A stretch of DNA of 5,103 bases, taken from positions 1 to 5,103 of the forward strand of contig CALIWP010000379.1 of assembly GCA_938046705.1 (NCBI GenBank), in the 5' to 3' direction. This document shows, in pieces, positions 1 to 4,966 of this stretch (its first letter is position 1; every line of letters starts with the position of its first letter). The DNA is from an uncultured Campylobacter sp. (lineage in GTDB: Bacteria; Campylobacterota; Campylobacteria; Campylobacterales; Campylobacteraceae). Both the position numbers and the translations under genes were made by a program. The notes under the pieces are model-generated. The model made no database searches. It had not been told where the DNA came from and saw only the letters and a list, made by a program, of their open reading frames with translations.

Positions 1-141
1 ATCGGTATTTGGTAAGCACTTTTGATAAAATATTTTATTTCTATTTTTTTGATTAAGCCATTTTTAATTAAAATTACCATATGAAATAAATAAAGGCACA
101 GCGTAGTATTGGTGGCGGAATAAAATTTTTTTGAAATTCTG

Positions 142-158
142 GAAAAATTTAATTTTTC
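142..158. repeat. perfect AT-rich inverted repeat
   Basis: GAAAAATT at 142-149 and AATTTTTC at 151-158 form perfect 8-base arms around a single T. It lies about 150 bases upstream of the toxin-antitoxin promoter, with no gene next to it. It could be a protein binding site, but palindromes of this kind also arise by chance in DNA this rich in A and T. Confidence 0.3.
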
Positions 159-232
159 TAAACAAAAAATAAACCAATTCGGTTTAAATAAGGCAGGTTA
201 AAAAATAGTAAAGTTTTAGATTTTTAAAACTG

Positions 233-248
233 ATTGCAATACTGCAAT
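233..248. repeat. inverted repeat ATTGCA-N4-TGCAAT upstream of the toxin-antitoxin promoter
   Basis: ATTGCA at 233-238 and TGCAAT at 243-248 are perfect 6-base arms separated by four bases. A further GCAA follows at 252-255, so the GCAA core occurs three times in about 20 bases. The centre is about 65 bases upstream of the -10 box at 306-311. HigA-type antitoxins bind short palindromes near their own promoter, so this could be a distal operator. The distance makes it the weaker of the two candidates. Confidence 0.3.
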
Positions 249-290
249 ATAGCAACTTAAAACGCGCATAAAAATTTTTCCAAAGAAACT

Positions 291-310
291 TAATATCTTT
301 TATGATATAA
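291..310. promoter_or_regulatory. candidate antitoxin operator overlapping the -10 box
   Basis: TAATATC at 291-297 faces GATATAA at 304-310, giving an imperfect inverted repeat (6 of 7 positions pair) with a 6-base spacer. The right arm overlaps the -10 hexamer. Type II antitoxins with a helix-turn-helix commonly repress their operon by binding palindromes over the promoter, so this position fits an autoregulatory operator. Binding by the antitoxin at 646-927 is inference. Confidence 0.35.
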
Positions 311-311
311 T
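303..311 (+). promoter_or_regulatory. extended -10 promoter of the toxin-antitoxin operon
   Basis: The bases TGATATAAT give TG, one base, then a perfect TATAAT (306-311), a consensus extended -10 element. No -35 hexamer is evident, which is usual for Campylobacter housekeeping promoters. Transcription would begin near 317-319. The toxin ribosome binding site at 318-323 would then lie at the very 5' end of the message. Confidence 0.7.
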
Positions 312-317
312 CAGCCC

Positions 318-323
318 AAAGGA
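318..323 (+). promoter_or_regulatory. ribosome binding site fixing the toxin TTG start
   Basis: AAAGGA lies six bases before the TTG at 330. A TAA stop in the same frame at 324-326 rules out any earlier start. The nearby GTG at 332 is in another frame. TTG is therefore the only start that gives the full toxin. Confidence 0.7.
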
Positions 324-329
324 TAAAGT

Positions 330-653
330 TTGTGGGAAATTATATTTTTGGACGATCGAGTAGCTGAAGATTTTAAAGCCCTACCTCCTAAAATTTCCGC
401 TAACATGACACATATATTTAAGCTCTTGCGTCTTTACGGCAACCAAGTCGGTGAGCCGCAAACTAAAAGCTTAGGCGACGGGCTTTTTGAGATAAGGGCT
501 AAGGGTGCAGAAGGTATAGGCAGAGGTATATTTTGTTATATGGCTGGTAGGCGCGTTTATATATTGCACGTGTTTGTAAAGAAAAGCGATAAAATACCTC
601 AGAAAGAACTGGATATCGCCAGAAATAGATTGAAGGAGTTAAAAAATGCCTGA
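330..653 (+). CDS. HigB/RelE-like toxin of a type II toxin-antitoxin pair
   Basis: This 107-residue protein looks like the Gp49-like HigB branch of the RelE/ParE superfamily. Members of that branch are small RNases that cut mRNA at the ribosome and are held inactive by their partner antitoxin. Family signs, in order, are the first strand and helix with VAEDFKALP (11-19), the KSLGDGLFEIR block (46-56), a strand with R65 and the aromatic IFCY (67-70), then YILHVFVKKSDKIP (77-90). The usual C-terminal helix follows. R56, R65, K84 and K85 are the probable catalytic or RNA-contacting basic residues. Length is normal for the family. Translation starts at TTG, forced by an in-frame TAA six bases upstream and supported by AAAGGA. 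The gene is first in the operon and overlaps the antitoxin gene by eight bases, the toxin-first order typical of higBA. The family call is firm; the exact RNA target is unknown. Confidence 0.88.
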   Translation: MWEIIFLDDRVAEDFKALPPKISANMTHIFKLLRLYGNQVGEPQTKSLGDGLFEIRAKGAEGIGRGIFCYMAGRRVYILHVFVKKSDKIPQKELDIARNRLKELKNA

Positions 654-927
654 AGTAAAATTTGACGACGTATTTAATGAAATGATGAAAAACGATGAAT
701 TTAGAGCCGAATACGAAGCCCTGATGCCCGAATACGAACTAAAAAGCGAGTTGATAAAAGCTAGAATAAAAAGCGGACTGACGCAGTCGCAGCTAGCGGA
801 GAGGATGGGTATGAAACAGTCCAATCTAGCTAGACTAGAAAGCGCAAGCGGAGATTTTAAATTTCAGACGATAATCAAATACGCAAAAGCATTGGGATTA
901 AAGCGGCTAAATATCGCACTAAACTAA
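646..927 (+). CDS. HigA-like antitoxin with Xre helix-turn-helix
   Basis: This 93-residue protein would neutralise the toxin encoded just upstream and repress the shared promoter. The acidic N-terminal part (about 1-35, with FDDVF, EFRAEYEAL and EYELK) is typical of HigA-type partners of Gp49-like toxins. Residues 36-88 form a Cro/C1-type (Xre) helix-turn-helix, recognisable by ARIKSGLTQSQLAERMGM (39-56), the recognition helix KQSNLARLES (57-66) and TIIKYAKALG (75-84). The ATG at 646 follows AAGGAG (633-638) by seven bases, and that ribosome binding site lies inside the toxin gene. The two genes overlap (ATGCCTGA), indicating translational coupling. No + strand terminator follows. The hairpin downstream has its T-run on the other strand and serves the converging integrase gene. 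HTH and partner role are well supported; the operator is only a candidate. Confidence 0.88.
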   Translation: MPEVKFDDVFNEMMKNDEFRAEYEALMPEYELKSELIKARIKSGLTQSQLAERMGMKQSNLARLESASGDFKFQTIIKYAKALGLKRLNIALN

Positions 928-928
928 C

Positions 929-958
929 AAAAAAAGGCGAGGTCAAAATTTGCCTCGC
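929..958 (-). terminator. intrinsic terminator of the integrase gene
   Basis: GCGAGG (937-942) and CCTCGC (953-958) form a perfect 6-bp GC-rich stem around a 10-base loop. Reading on the - strand, the stem is followed at once by CC and a run of seven T (935 down to 929). It lies 53 bases past the integrase stop codon. On the + strand no T-run follows the stem, so it should not end the toxin-antitoxin transcript efficiently. Confidence 0.75.
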
Positions 959-1011
959 GCAAACACATCTTATAAACCAAGAAGTGGGCGATACTGGCTT
1001 TAACTTGAAGA

Positions 1012-2130
1012 CTATTTCTGCCCTAATCTTTTAGTGGCTACTAAATTTTCTATCACTTGCGAGCTTTTCTGGGTCGCTTTGTAAGTATCGACGCCTAGAT
1101 AGTGTTGTAGGGTCGCCAGTTCTTCGTGCAATAAAGTGCCCGACATCGTATGGATATCCGCGCTAGCTTCCGCAAGAGCGCCTACTACTATATCTCGCGC
1201 CATATGCAGGTGAAAATTTTCAACACCCGAAAGTTCTCTGATTTTTTTAACTCGTCTGTCTAGATTAACTATCGTCTCGCCGCTTACGGGGCTAGCAAAT
1301 ACCAGCTCAGCTATTCTCGGTATCTCTTGTAGCTTGGACGCTATAAAATTTGGGATGACTACGATATAGTCGTTAGAGTTTTTTGTCCTCTCTAAAAGCA
1401 TAGTGTTGTTGCTGAAATTTATGTTTTTCCATTTTAGGTTTAAAATTTTGGACTTTCGCCTGCCCGTAAAAATCAGGACAAAAAGCGTCCAGTAAAAAAC
1501 GTCGTCGGCGTAAAGTTCATTAATGGCGGAAAACAAATTTCTAAGTTTATCCGAACAGTTGATGACTTTTGATTTTTTCTCAATCTTGTCTAGCTTTAAA
1601 CCAAACGTCGGTTCAAAAGCTAGAGCCCTATGAATAAGCGCATACTTAAACATAGGGCGCAAAATTTCCTTTATCGTTTTATTGTATGTTTTTGGCGATA
1701 ACCCTTTGCTTCGCATAGAATTATAAAAAATTTGAATATGATCAAGCGTTACCTTTTCTATTGCTAGCGAGCCTAGCGGGTTGTTTTTGATATGATTGTT
1801 AAACATCGCCGCTAGCCCTGTCGTAGCTTTGGTTTTGGCTCTAGTTTCCATATATAAATCCCAAAGCTGCTTAACTTTAATATTTGGCTGGATCCTAGAA
1901 ACGGCAGATACCGCCATATCTTTGCTTTTTACCCATTCGGCAAAAACCGCCATAGCTTCTTGTAAATATTCTCGCCCGGTCCATTTTTCTCTTACGGCTA
2001 TTTCAATTACTTTGGTAGCTCGCTTTCCGTCGCTACTTCTTTTTCTGAATAAAAATTTATTCGTATGATTTTTACTCACGTATATATTTGGAACTTTCGT
2101 CTTTTTGTATTCGCTTAGACTGATTGACAT
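1012..2130 (-). CDS. tyrosine recombinase / phage-type integrase
   Basis: This site-specific recombinase would integrate or excise a mobile element by forming a 3'-phosphotyrosine link. The protein from the ATG at 2130 has 372 residues, normal for phage and island integrases. Residues about 15-70 resemble an arm-type DNA-binding domain. Residues 82-172 form the core-binding helical domain, including LSPKTYNKTIKEILRPMF. The catalytic domain follows, with a complete active set: Arg225 (TGRRKS), Lys250 (ERTKN), His309-x-x-Arg312 (HMAR), His335 (LLHEE in place of the usual LGH) and Tyr344 (LQHYLG). The ATG at 2130 is chosen because AAAGGA (2136-2141) sits five bases before it. The frame stays open to a TTG at 2199, but that start has no ribosome binding site. 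The gene converges on the toxin-antitoxin operon and ends at its own terminator. It is probably active; its target site is not identifiable here. Confidence 0.9.
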   Translation of the reverse strand: MSISLSEYKKTKVPNIYVSKNHTNKFLFRKRSSDGKRATKVIEIAVREKWTGREYLQEAMAVFAEWVKSKDMAVSAVSRIQPNIKVKQLWDLYMETRAKTKATTGLAAMFNNHIKNNPLGSLAIEKVTLDHIQIFYNSMRSKGLSPKTYNKTIKEILRPMFKYALIHRALAFEPTFGLKLDKIEKKSKVINCSDKLRNLFSAINELYADDVFYWTLFVLIFTGRRKSKILNLKWKNINFSNNTMLLERTKNSNDYIVVIPNFIASKLQEIPRIAELVFASPVSGETIVNLDRRVKKIRELSGVENFHLHMARDIVVGALAEASADIHTMSGTLLHEELATLQHYLGVDTYKATQKSSQVIENLVATKRLGQK

Positions 2131-2135
2131 TTGAG

Positions 2136-2141
2136 TCCTTT
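2136..2141 (-). promoter_or_regulatory. ribosome binding site deciding the integrase start
   Basis: On the - strand this reads AAAGGA, followed by five bases and then ATG (2130-2128). It favours this start over the upstream TTG at 2199, which would add 23 residues read through the GGGTAACCC repeats. Confidence 0.7.
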
Positions 2142-2163
2142 TTAAAATTCTTTGCACCGCTTT

Positions 2164-2184
2164 GGGTAACCCGCTGGGTAACCC
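2164..2184. repeat. GGGTAACCC tandem repeat and hairpin in the integrase leader
   Basis: GGGTAACCC occurs at 2164-2172 and again, identical, at 2176-2184, separated by GCT. The period is 12 bases. Each copy is nearly self-complementary, so the pair also folds into a 9-bp stem with one central mismatch and a 3-base loop. It lies 34-54 bases upstream of the integrase ATG. Possible roles are an integrase or excisionase arm-type site, an operator, or an RNA hairpin controlling integrase translation. The sequence shows the repeat clearly, but its role is inference. Confidence 0.7.
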
Positions 2185-2207
2185 ATCTCCACAATACAAT
2201 CTGTTTT

Positions 2208-2213
2208 ATCATA
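2208..2213 (-). promoter_or_regulatory. candidate -10 box of the integrase gene
   Basis: The - strand reads TATGAT here, one mismatch from TATAAT, with AT-rich DNA upstream. Transcription would start near 2201, giving a leader of about 70 bases that contains the whole GGGTAACCC repeat. No -35 element is seen. Confidence 0.35.
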
Positions 2214-2306
2214 TGTTGATTTGATCTACTTTTAAATTTTTAGTACTAAATTTGGATAAATTTTACAGTATGCTACCTACTTTAGATAAAATCTGACATA
2301 GATTAA

Positions 2307-2312
2307 TATAAT
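2307..2312 (+). promoter_or_regulatory. candidate -10 box of the DUF364 gene
   Basis: A perfect TATAAT in AT-rich DNA, 66 bases before the GTG start. No -35 hexamer is evident, and the predicted leader is about 60 bases. It is divergent from the candidate integrase promoter, so the two genes share the 2131-2377 intergenic region. Confidence 0.45.
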
Positions 2313-2377
2313 TTAAAATATTTTGCTGTAAAATTTTCATAAAATTTAACTACTTGCATAGCCGAAAGGAGATTGCC

Positions 2378-3232
2378 GTGGGTCAAATTTTAAACGATAC
2401 CCTAAGCCAAATTTATGAAAATTTAGGCGACGAAATAAAAAATTTAAACGTGCAGCGCGTTGTGGTCGGGCTGTTTTTTACGGGCGTAAAGCTAAGTAAC
2501 GGCGTTTGCGGCGTGAGCTACACTCCGCTAAAATCATTTCCGCAGGCCGTTTGCTGTCCGTCGCAAGCCGCGATAATGCCAAAATCCGGTAACATCTGCG
2601 GTAAAAACGTAAAAACTCTTTTAAAAGACATAACTAGCGATAGCCCTATCAAAAAAACCATCGCCGTAGCCGCCCTAAACGCGCTTTCGCAGACGTGTTA
2701 TGAGCGCTCTGGTAGTCCGTATGCGACCAAATTTAAGGCCGATCCTTTTGACGAGTTAGCTATCAAGGGCAGCTCGTTTAGCGTGATTGTGGGTGCACTG
2801 GTGCCTTACATCAAATTTATGATAAAAAACGGCCTGGATTTTCGCATTTTGGAGCTTGATAAGAGCGCTCTAAAAGGCGATGAGCTAAAGTATTTTATCC
2901 CGCAAGAATGCGCCGCGGACGCGGTCAGAGCGGCCGATAATCTCATAATAACCGGCGTCACGCTATTAAACGACATGCTGGAGGAGATCTTGAGCTTAAA
3001 AAAGAGCGGGGCCGAAGTCATCGTCGTCGGACCGACGGTTTCGATGTCGCCTAAAGCGCTTTTTGATAGGGGCGTGAGTCGTGTGGGCGGCGTCTACACT
3101 ACGCATGCGGACGAGCTTTTGGATGTGATCGCGCAGGCTGGTTCGGGGTATCATTTTTTCGGCAAATTTGCGGAGAAATTCGTAATGAGTCGCGAGAGTT
3201 CGACTTCTAAATTTAACGATCAAAATGCATAA
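2378..3232 (+). CDS. DUF4213/DUF364 protein, putative heavy-metal chelation
   Basis: This 284-residue soluble protein matches the DUF4213 (enolase-N-like) plus DUF364 (Rossmann-like) architecture. The family was proposed from structural work to chelate heavy metals, but its reaction is not established. The N-terminal domain (about 9-100) shows VVVGLFFTGVKLSNG (28-42) and GVSYTP (45-50). The C-terminal domain (about 105-265) shows ITGVTLLNDMLEEIL (191-205), VIVVGPTVSMSPKALFDRGV (214-233) and a GG-containing turn at 237-238. Cysteines are prominent (44, 59, 60, 74, 107, 178) and could bind metal, though this is inference. Translation is taken from GTG at 2378, six bases after AAAGGAG (2365-2371). 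An in-frame TTG at 2354 would add eight residues but has no ribosome binding site. There is no signal peptide or membrane segment. The gene stands alone, divergent from the integrase and convergent with the aldehyde dehydrogenase. Homologues often sit near metal-dependent systems, but no such partner is visible here. Confidence 0.8.
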   Translation: MGQILNDTLSQIYENLGDEIKNLNVQRVVVGLFFTGVKLSNGVCGVSYTPLKSFPQAVCCPSQAAIMPKSGNICGKNVKTLLKDITSDSPIKKTIAVAALNALSQTCYERSGSPYATKFKADPFDELAIKGSSFSVIVGALVPYIKFMIKNGLDFRILELDKSALKGDELKYFIPQECAADAVRAADNLIITGVTLLNDMLEEILSLKKSGAEVIVVGPTVSMSPKALFDRGVSRVGGVYTTHADELLDVIAQAGSGYHFFGKFAEKFVMSRESSTSKFNDQNA

Positions 3233-3264
3233 AACCAAATTTGACTAAATTTGCAGTCCAGGGA

Positions 3265-3289
3265 GTGATTTTGTTTAATGTAAAATCAC
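3265..3289. repeat. perfect inverted repeat GTGATTTT / AAAATCAC
   Basis: Perfect 8-base arms at 3265-3272 and 3282-3289 surround a 9-base loop, 32 bases past the DUF364 stop. No T-run follows on either strand, so it is not a standard intrinsic terminator. It may still stabilise the 3' end of the transcript or be a protein binding site. The rest of the region between the two stop codons (3233-3419) holds only AT-rich DNA, several AAATTTG words and the terminator at 3372-3400. Confidence 0.45.
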
Positions 3290-3371
3290 CGGCTTGATAT
3301 TAAATTTAAAACAAAAGTAGATAAAAATCAGTTTTAAATTTGTGCGAATTTATAAGAATTTTGTCGAATAT

Positions 3372-3400
3372 AAAAAAGGGCCGAGCAAATCGCCCGACCC
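3372..3400 (-). terminator. intrinsic terminator of the aldehyde dehydrogenase gene
   Basis: On the - strand GGGTCGGGC (3400-3392) pairs with GCTCGGCCC (3386-3378) around a 5-base loop. The 9-bp stem contains two G-U pairs, and six T follow directly (3377-3372). It lies 19 bases after the dehydrogenase stop codon. The + strand side has only AAATTT after the stem, so ending the DUF364 transcript here would be weak. Confidence 0.85.
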
Positions 3401-3419
3401 AAATTTGTGCTAGTAAATT

Positions 3420-4880
3420 TTAATAAAACGAACTAACCTTGCCCGTCAAATTTACCATGATATTTTTCATCTGAGTGTAGTGCTCGAGGATGATTTTGTG
3501 CGTTTCGCGGCCGATGCCCGAGCTCTTGTAGCCGCCAAACGGGCTGCCTGCCGGGATCTGATTGTAGCAGTTTATCCACACGCGGCCGGTCTCCATCGCG
3601 CGAGCGGTGCGGATAGCGCGAGTGATGTCCTGCGTAAAGACGCCGCCGCCTAGGCCGTATTCGCTGTCGTTTACCATTTTTATGAGCTCATCCTCGTTTT
3701 TAAATTTGATCACGACGCCCACAGGGCCGAAAATCTCCTCTCTGGCCACGCGCATATCGTTGCTCACGTCCACTAGCAGCGTCGGCTCGACGAAGCTGTC
3801 GCCCGCAGCCGCGAGCTTGCCTCCTACAGCGATTTTAGCGCCTTCTTTGACGCCGATATTGATGTACTCGACGATCTTGGCGGCTTGTTTGGCGTTGATC
3901 TGAGAGCCCATCTGCGTCTTTGGATCCAGAGGATCGCCGACTTTTAGATTTTTAAATTTCTCCACAGCCGCGGCGATAAATTTGTCGTAAATTTTCTCCT
4001 CGACAAATATCCTGCTGCCAGCGCAGCAAACTTGCCCTTGGTTAAACAAAATGCCCATCTGAACGCCGTCTAGAGCTAGATCAAAGTCTGCGTCGGCGTA
4101 GATGATGTTGGCTGATTTACCGCCTAGTTCGAGCGTTGCCGGGATGATTTTTTCAGCTGCCGAGATAGCGATCTCGCGTCCGATCTCGGTCGAGCCGGTA
4201 AATGCGATCTTGTCGATGCCGCTATGCTTTTGTAAAAACTCGCCCGCGCCGCTGCCTTTGCCCGTGATCACGTTTACGACGCCTTTTGGTAGCACGTCTT
4301 TGACGAGGCGCATTAGCTCTAGCACGCTCAGGCTGGTTTCAGAGGATGGTTTTAGCACGCTCGTGTCGCCCGCGGCGATGACCGGGGCTAGCTTCCACGC
4401 CGCCATCAAAAACGGGAAATTCCACGGCACGATCTGCGCTACGACGCCGATAGGCTCGCGCAAGATTAGCGAGAGGTGCTTTTCCTCGAGCACGTTCGCG
4501 CTGCCTTCTTCGCCCTGGATCACGCCTGCAAAATACCTAAAATGCTCCGCCGCATACGGCACGTCCACGTTTAGCGTCTCGCGGATGGGCTTGCCGTTAT
4601 CCATCGTCTCGACCGCGGCCAAAAAGTCTTTGTTTGCGTCGATTATATCGGCGATTTTGAGCAAAATTCTGCTTCGCTCGCTCACCGTGCTATGGCGAAA
4701 CGTCTTAAACGCTTCGCGTGCGGCCTTGACCGCGGCGTCCACGTCCTCTTTGCTAGCGTCCGCGATCGCGGCTAGCTTTTTGCCGGTGGCGGGATCAAAC
4801 GTATCTAGCGTCTTGCCGCTACTTGCGGGGACGAATTCGCCGTTTATAAAAAGGCCGTATTTTTCTTGTAACTTAACCAT
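3420..4880 (-). CDS. NAD(P)-dependent aldehyde dehydrogenase
   Basis: This cytoplasmic enzyme would oxidise an aldehyde to the carboxylic acid with NAD(P)+. The 486-residue protein has full family length and all key parts. PWNFP carries the oxyanion Asn154, and Lys177 (VLKPS) contacts the cofactor. FTGSTEIG (227-234) is the nucleotide-binding turn, Glu251 lies in LELGGKS and is the general base, and Cys285 in NQGQVCCAGSR is the nucleophile. EEIFGP has Glu382, and the C-terminal end has PFGGYKSSGIGRE (447-459). The 17-residue offset from human ALDH2 is constant across Glu251, Cys285 and Glu382. DNGKPIRET and GIGRETHK resemble the E. coli AldB / AcoD / ExaC group, which acts on acetaldehyde and similar short aldehydes, but substrate cannot be fixed from sequence. 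The ATG at 4880 follows AAAGGAG (4892-4886) by five bases. The gene is monocistronic with its own terminator, and its G+C is far higher than that of the left half. A Fur/PerR-like box lies upstream. Confidence 0.95.
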   Translation of the reverse strand: MVKLQEKYGLFINGEFVPASSGKTLDTFDPATGKKLAAIADASKEDVDAAVKAAREAFKTFRHSTVSERSRILLKIADIIDANKDFLAAVETMDNGKPIRETLNVDVPYAAEHFRYFAGVIQGEEGSANVLEEKHLSLILREPIGVVAQIVPWNFPFLMAAWKLAPVIAAGDTSVLKPSSETSLSVLELMRLVKDVLPKGVVNVITGKGSGAGEFLQKHSGIDKIAFTGSTEIGREIAISAAEKIIPATLELGGKSANIIYADADFDLALDGVQMGILFNQGQVCCAGSRIFVEEKIYDKFIAAAVEKFKNLKVGDPLDPKTQMGSQINAKQAAKIVEYINIGVKEGAKIAVGGKLAAAGDSFVEPTLLVDVSNDMRVAREEIFGPVGVVIKFKNEDELIKMVNDSEYGLGGGVFTQDITRAIRTARAMETGRVWINCYNQIPAGSPFGGYKSSGIGRETHKIILEHYTQMKNIMVNLTGKVSSFY

Positions 4881-4925
4881 TTTTTCTCCTTTAAAATTAT
4901 TTAATAACTGAAATATTACTCCTCG

Positions 4926-4931
4926 AATATA
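4926..4931 (-). promoter_or_regulatory. candidate -10 box of the aldehyde dehydrogenase gene
   Basis: The - strand reads TATATT, one mismatch from consensus, with periodic A/T runs upstream as in Campylobacter promoters. Transcription would begin near 4919, giving a leader of about 39 bases that includes the strong AAAGGAG. Other AT-rich hexamers nearby are possible, so the choice is tentative. Confidence 0.35.
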
Positions 4932-4936
4932 AATAA

Positions 4937-4966
4937 TTTGATAATTAGAAAATAATCGTTATCAAA
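4937..4966. promoter_or_regulatory. inverted repeat with Fur/PerR-like box upstream of the aldehyde dehydrogenase
   Basis: TTTGATAA (4937-4944) and TTATCAAA (4959-4966) are perfect 8-base arms whose centres are 22 bases apart, about two helical turns. Within this, the - strand at 4964-4950 reads TGATAACGATTATTT, matching 12 of 15 positions of the classic Fur 7-1-7 palindrome (TGATAAT-G-ATTATCA). The site covers the region just upstream of the candidate -10 box, where a repressor would block RNA polymerase. Fur or PerR control is inference; another dimeric regulator could use the same site. Confidence 0.45.

Larger units (their letters stand above)
1..290. other. AT-rich gene-free left flank
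   Basis: No credible gene is visible on either strand. Reading frames are broken by frequent stops, and no tRNA-type arms or rRNA-like segments stand out. Composition is extremely AT-rich (14 G or C in the first 60 bases), with long A and T runs and a few short palindromes, which are listed separately. The stretch TGGTGGCGG at 110-118 looks on the - strand like a tRNA 3' end (CCGCCACCA), but no cloverleaf can be folded next to it. The region most likely holds upstream regulatory DNA of the toxin-antitoxin operon and decayed sequence of an integrated element. That last point is inference. Confidence 0.6.

Noticed and set aside
110..185. A - strand tRNA or tRNA fragment ending in CCGCCACCA.
   Set aside because: No T-arm, anticodon arm or D-arm can be formed from the adjacent A/T-rich sequence; only the terminal motif resembles a tRNA.
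332..334. GTG as the start codon of the toxin.
   Set aside because: It is in a different frame from the toxin; the in-frame start is the TTG at 330.
937..958. The GCGAGG/CCTCGC hairpin as a terminator for the toxin-antitoxin operon.
   Set aside because: On the + strand it is followed by GCAAACACA, not a T-run; the T-run is on the integrase side only.
1012..2130. An apparent loss of the integrase catalytic His and Tyr, if YLGVDTYKATQKSS is aligned with the LGHxx...Y motif.
   Set aside because: Aligning from the HxxR motif gives exact family spacing to LLHEE (His) and LQHYLG (Tyr), so the active site is complete.
2996..3238. Short - strand open frames opposite the DUF364 gene.
   Set aside because: They overlap the conserved C-terminal domain of the DUF364 protein on the other strand, lack ribosome binding sites and have basic, unstructured products.
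4102..4911. A long + strand open frame (269 codons) opposite the aldehyde dehydrogenase.
   Set aside because: It lies almost wholly antisense to a clearly conserved enzyme gene, has a serine-, alanine- and proline-rich low-complexity product and matches no family I recognise; it is a shadow of GC-rich coding DNA.
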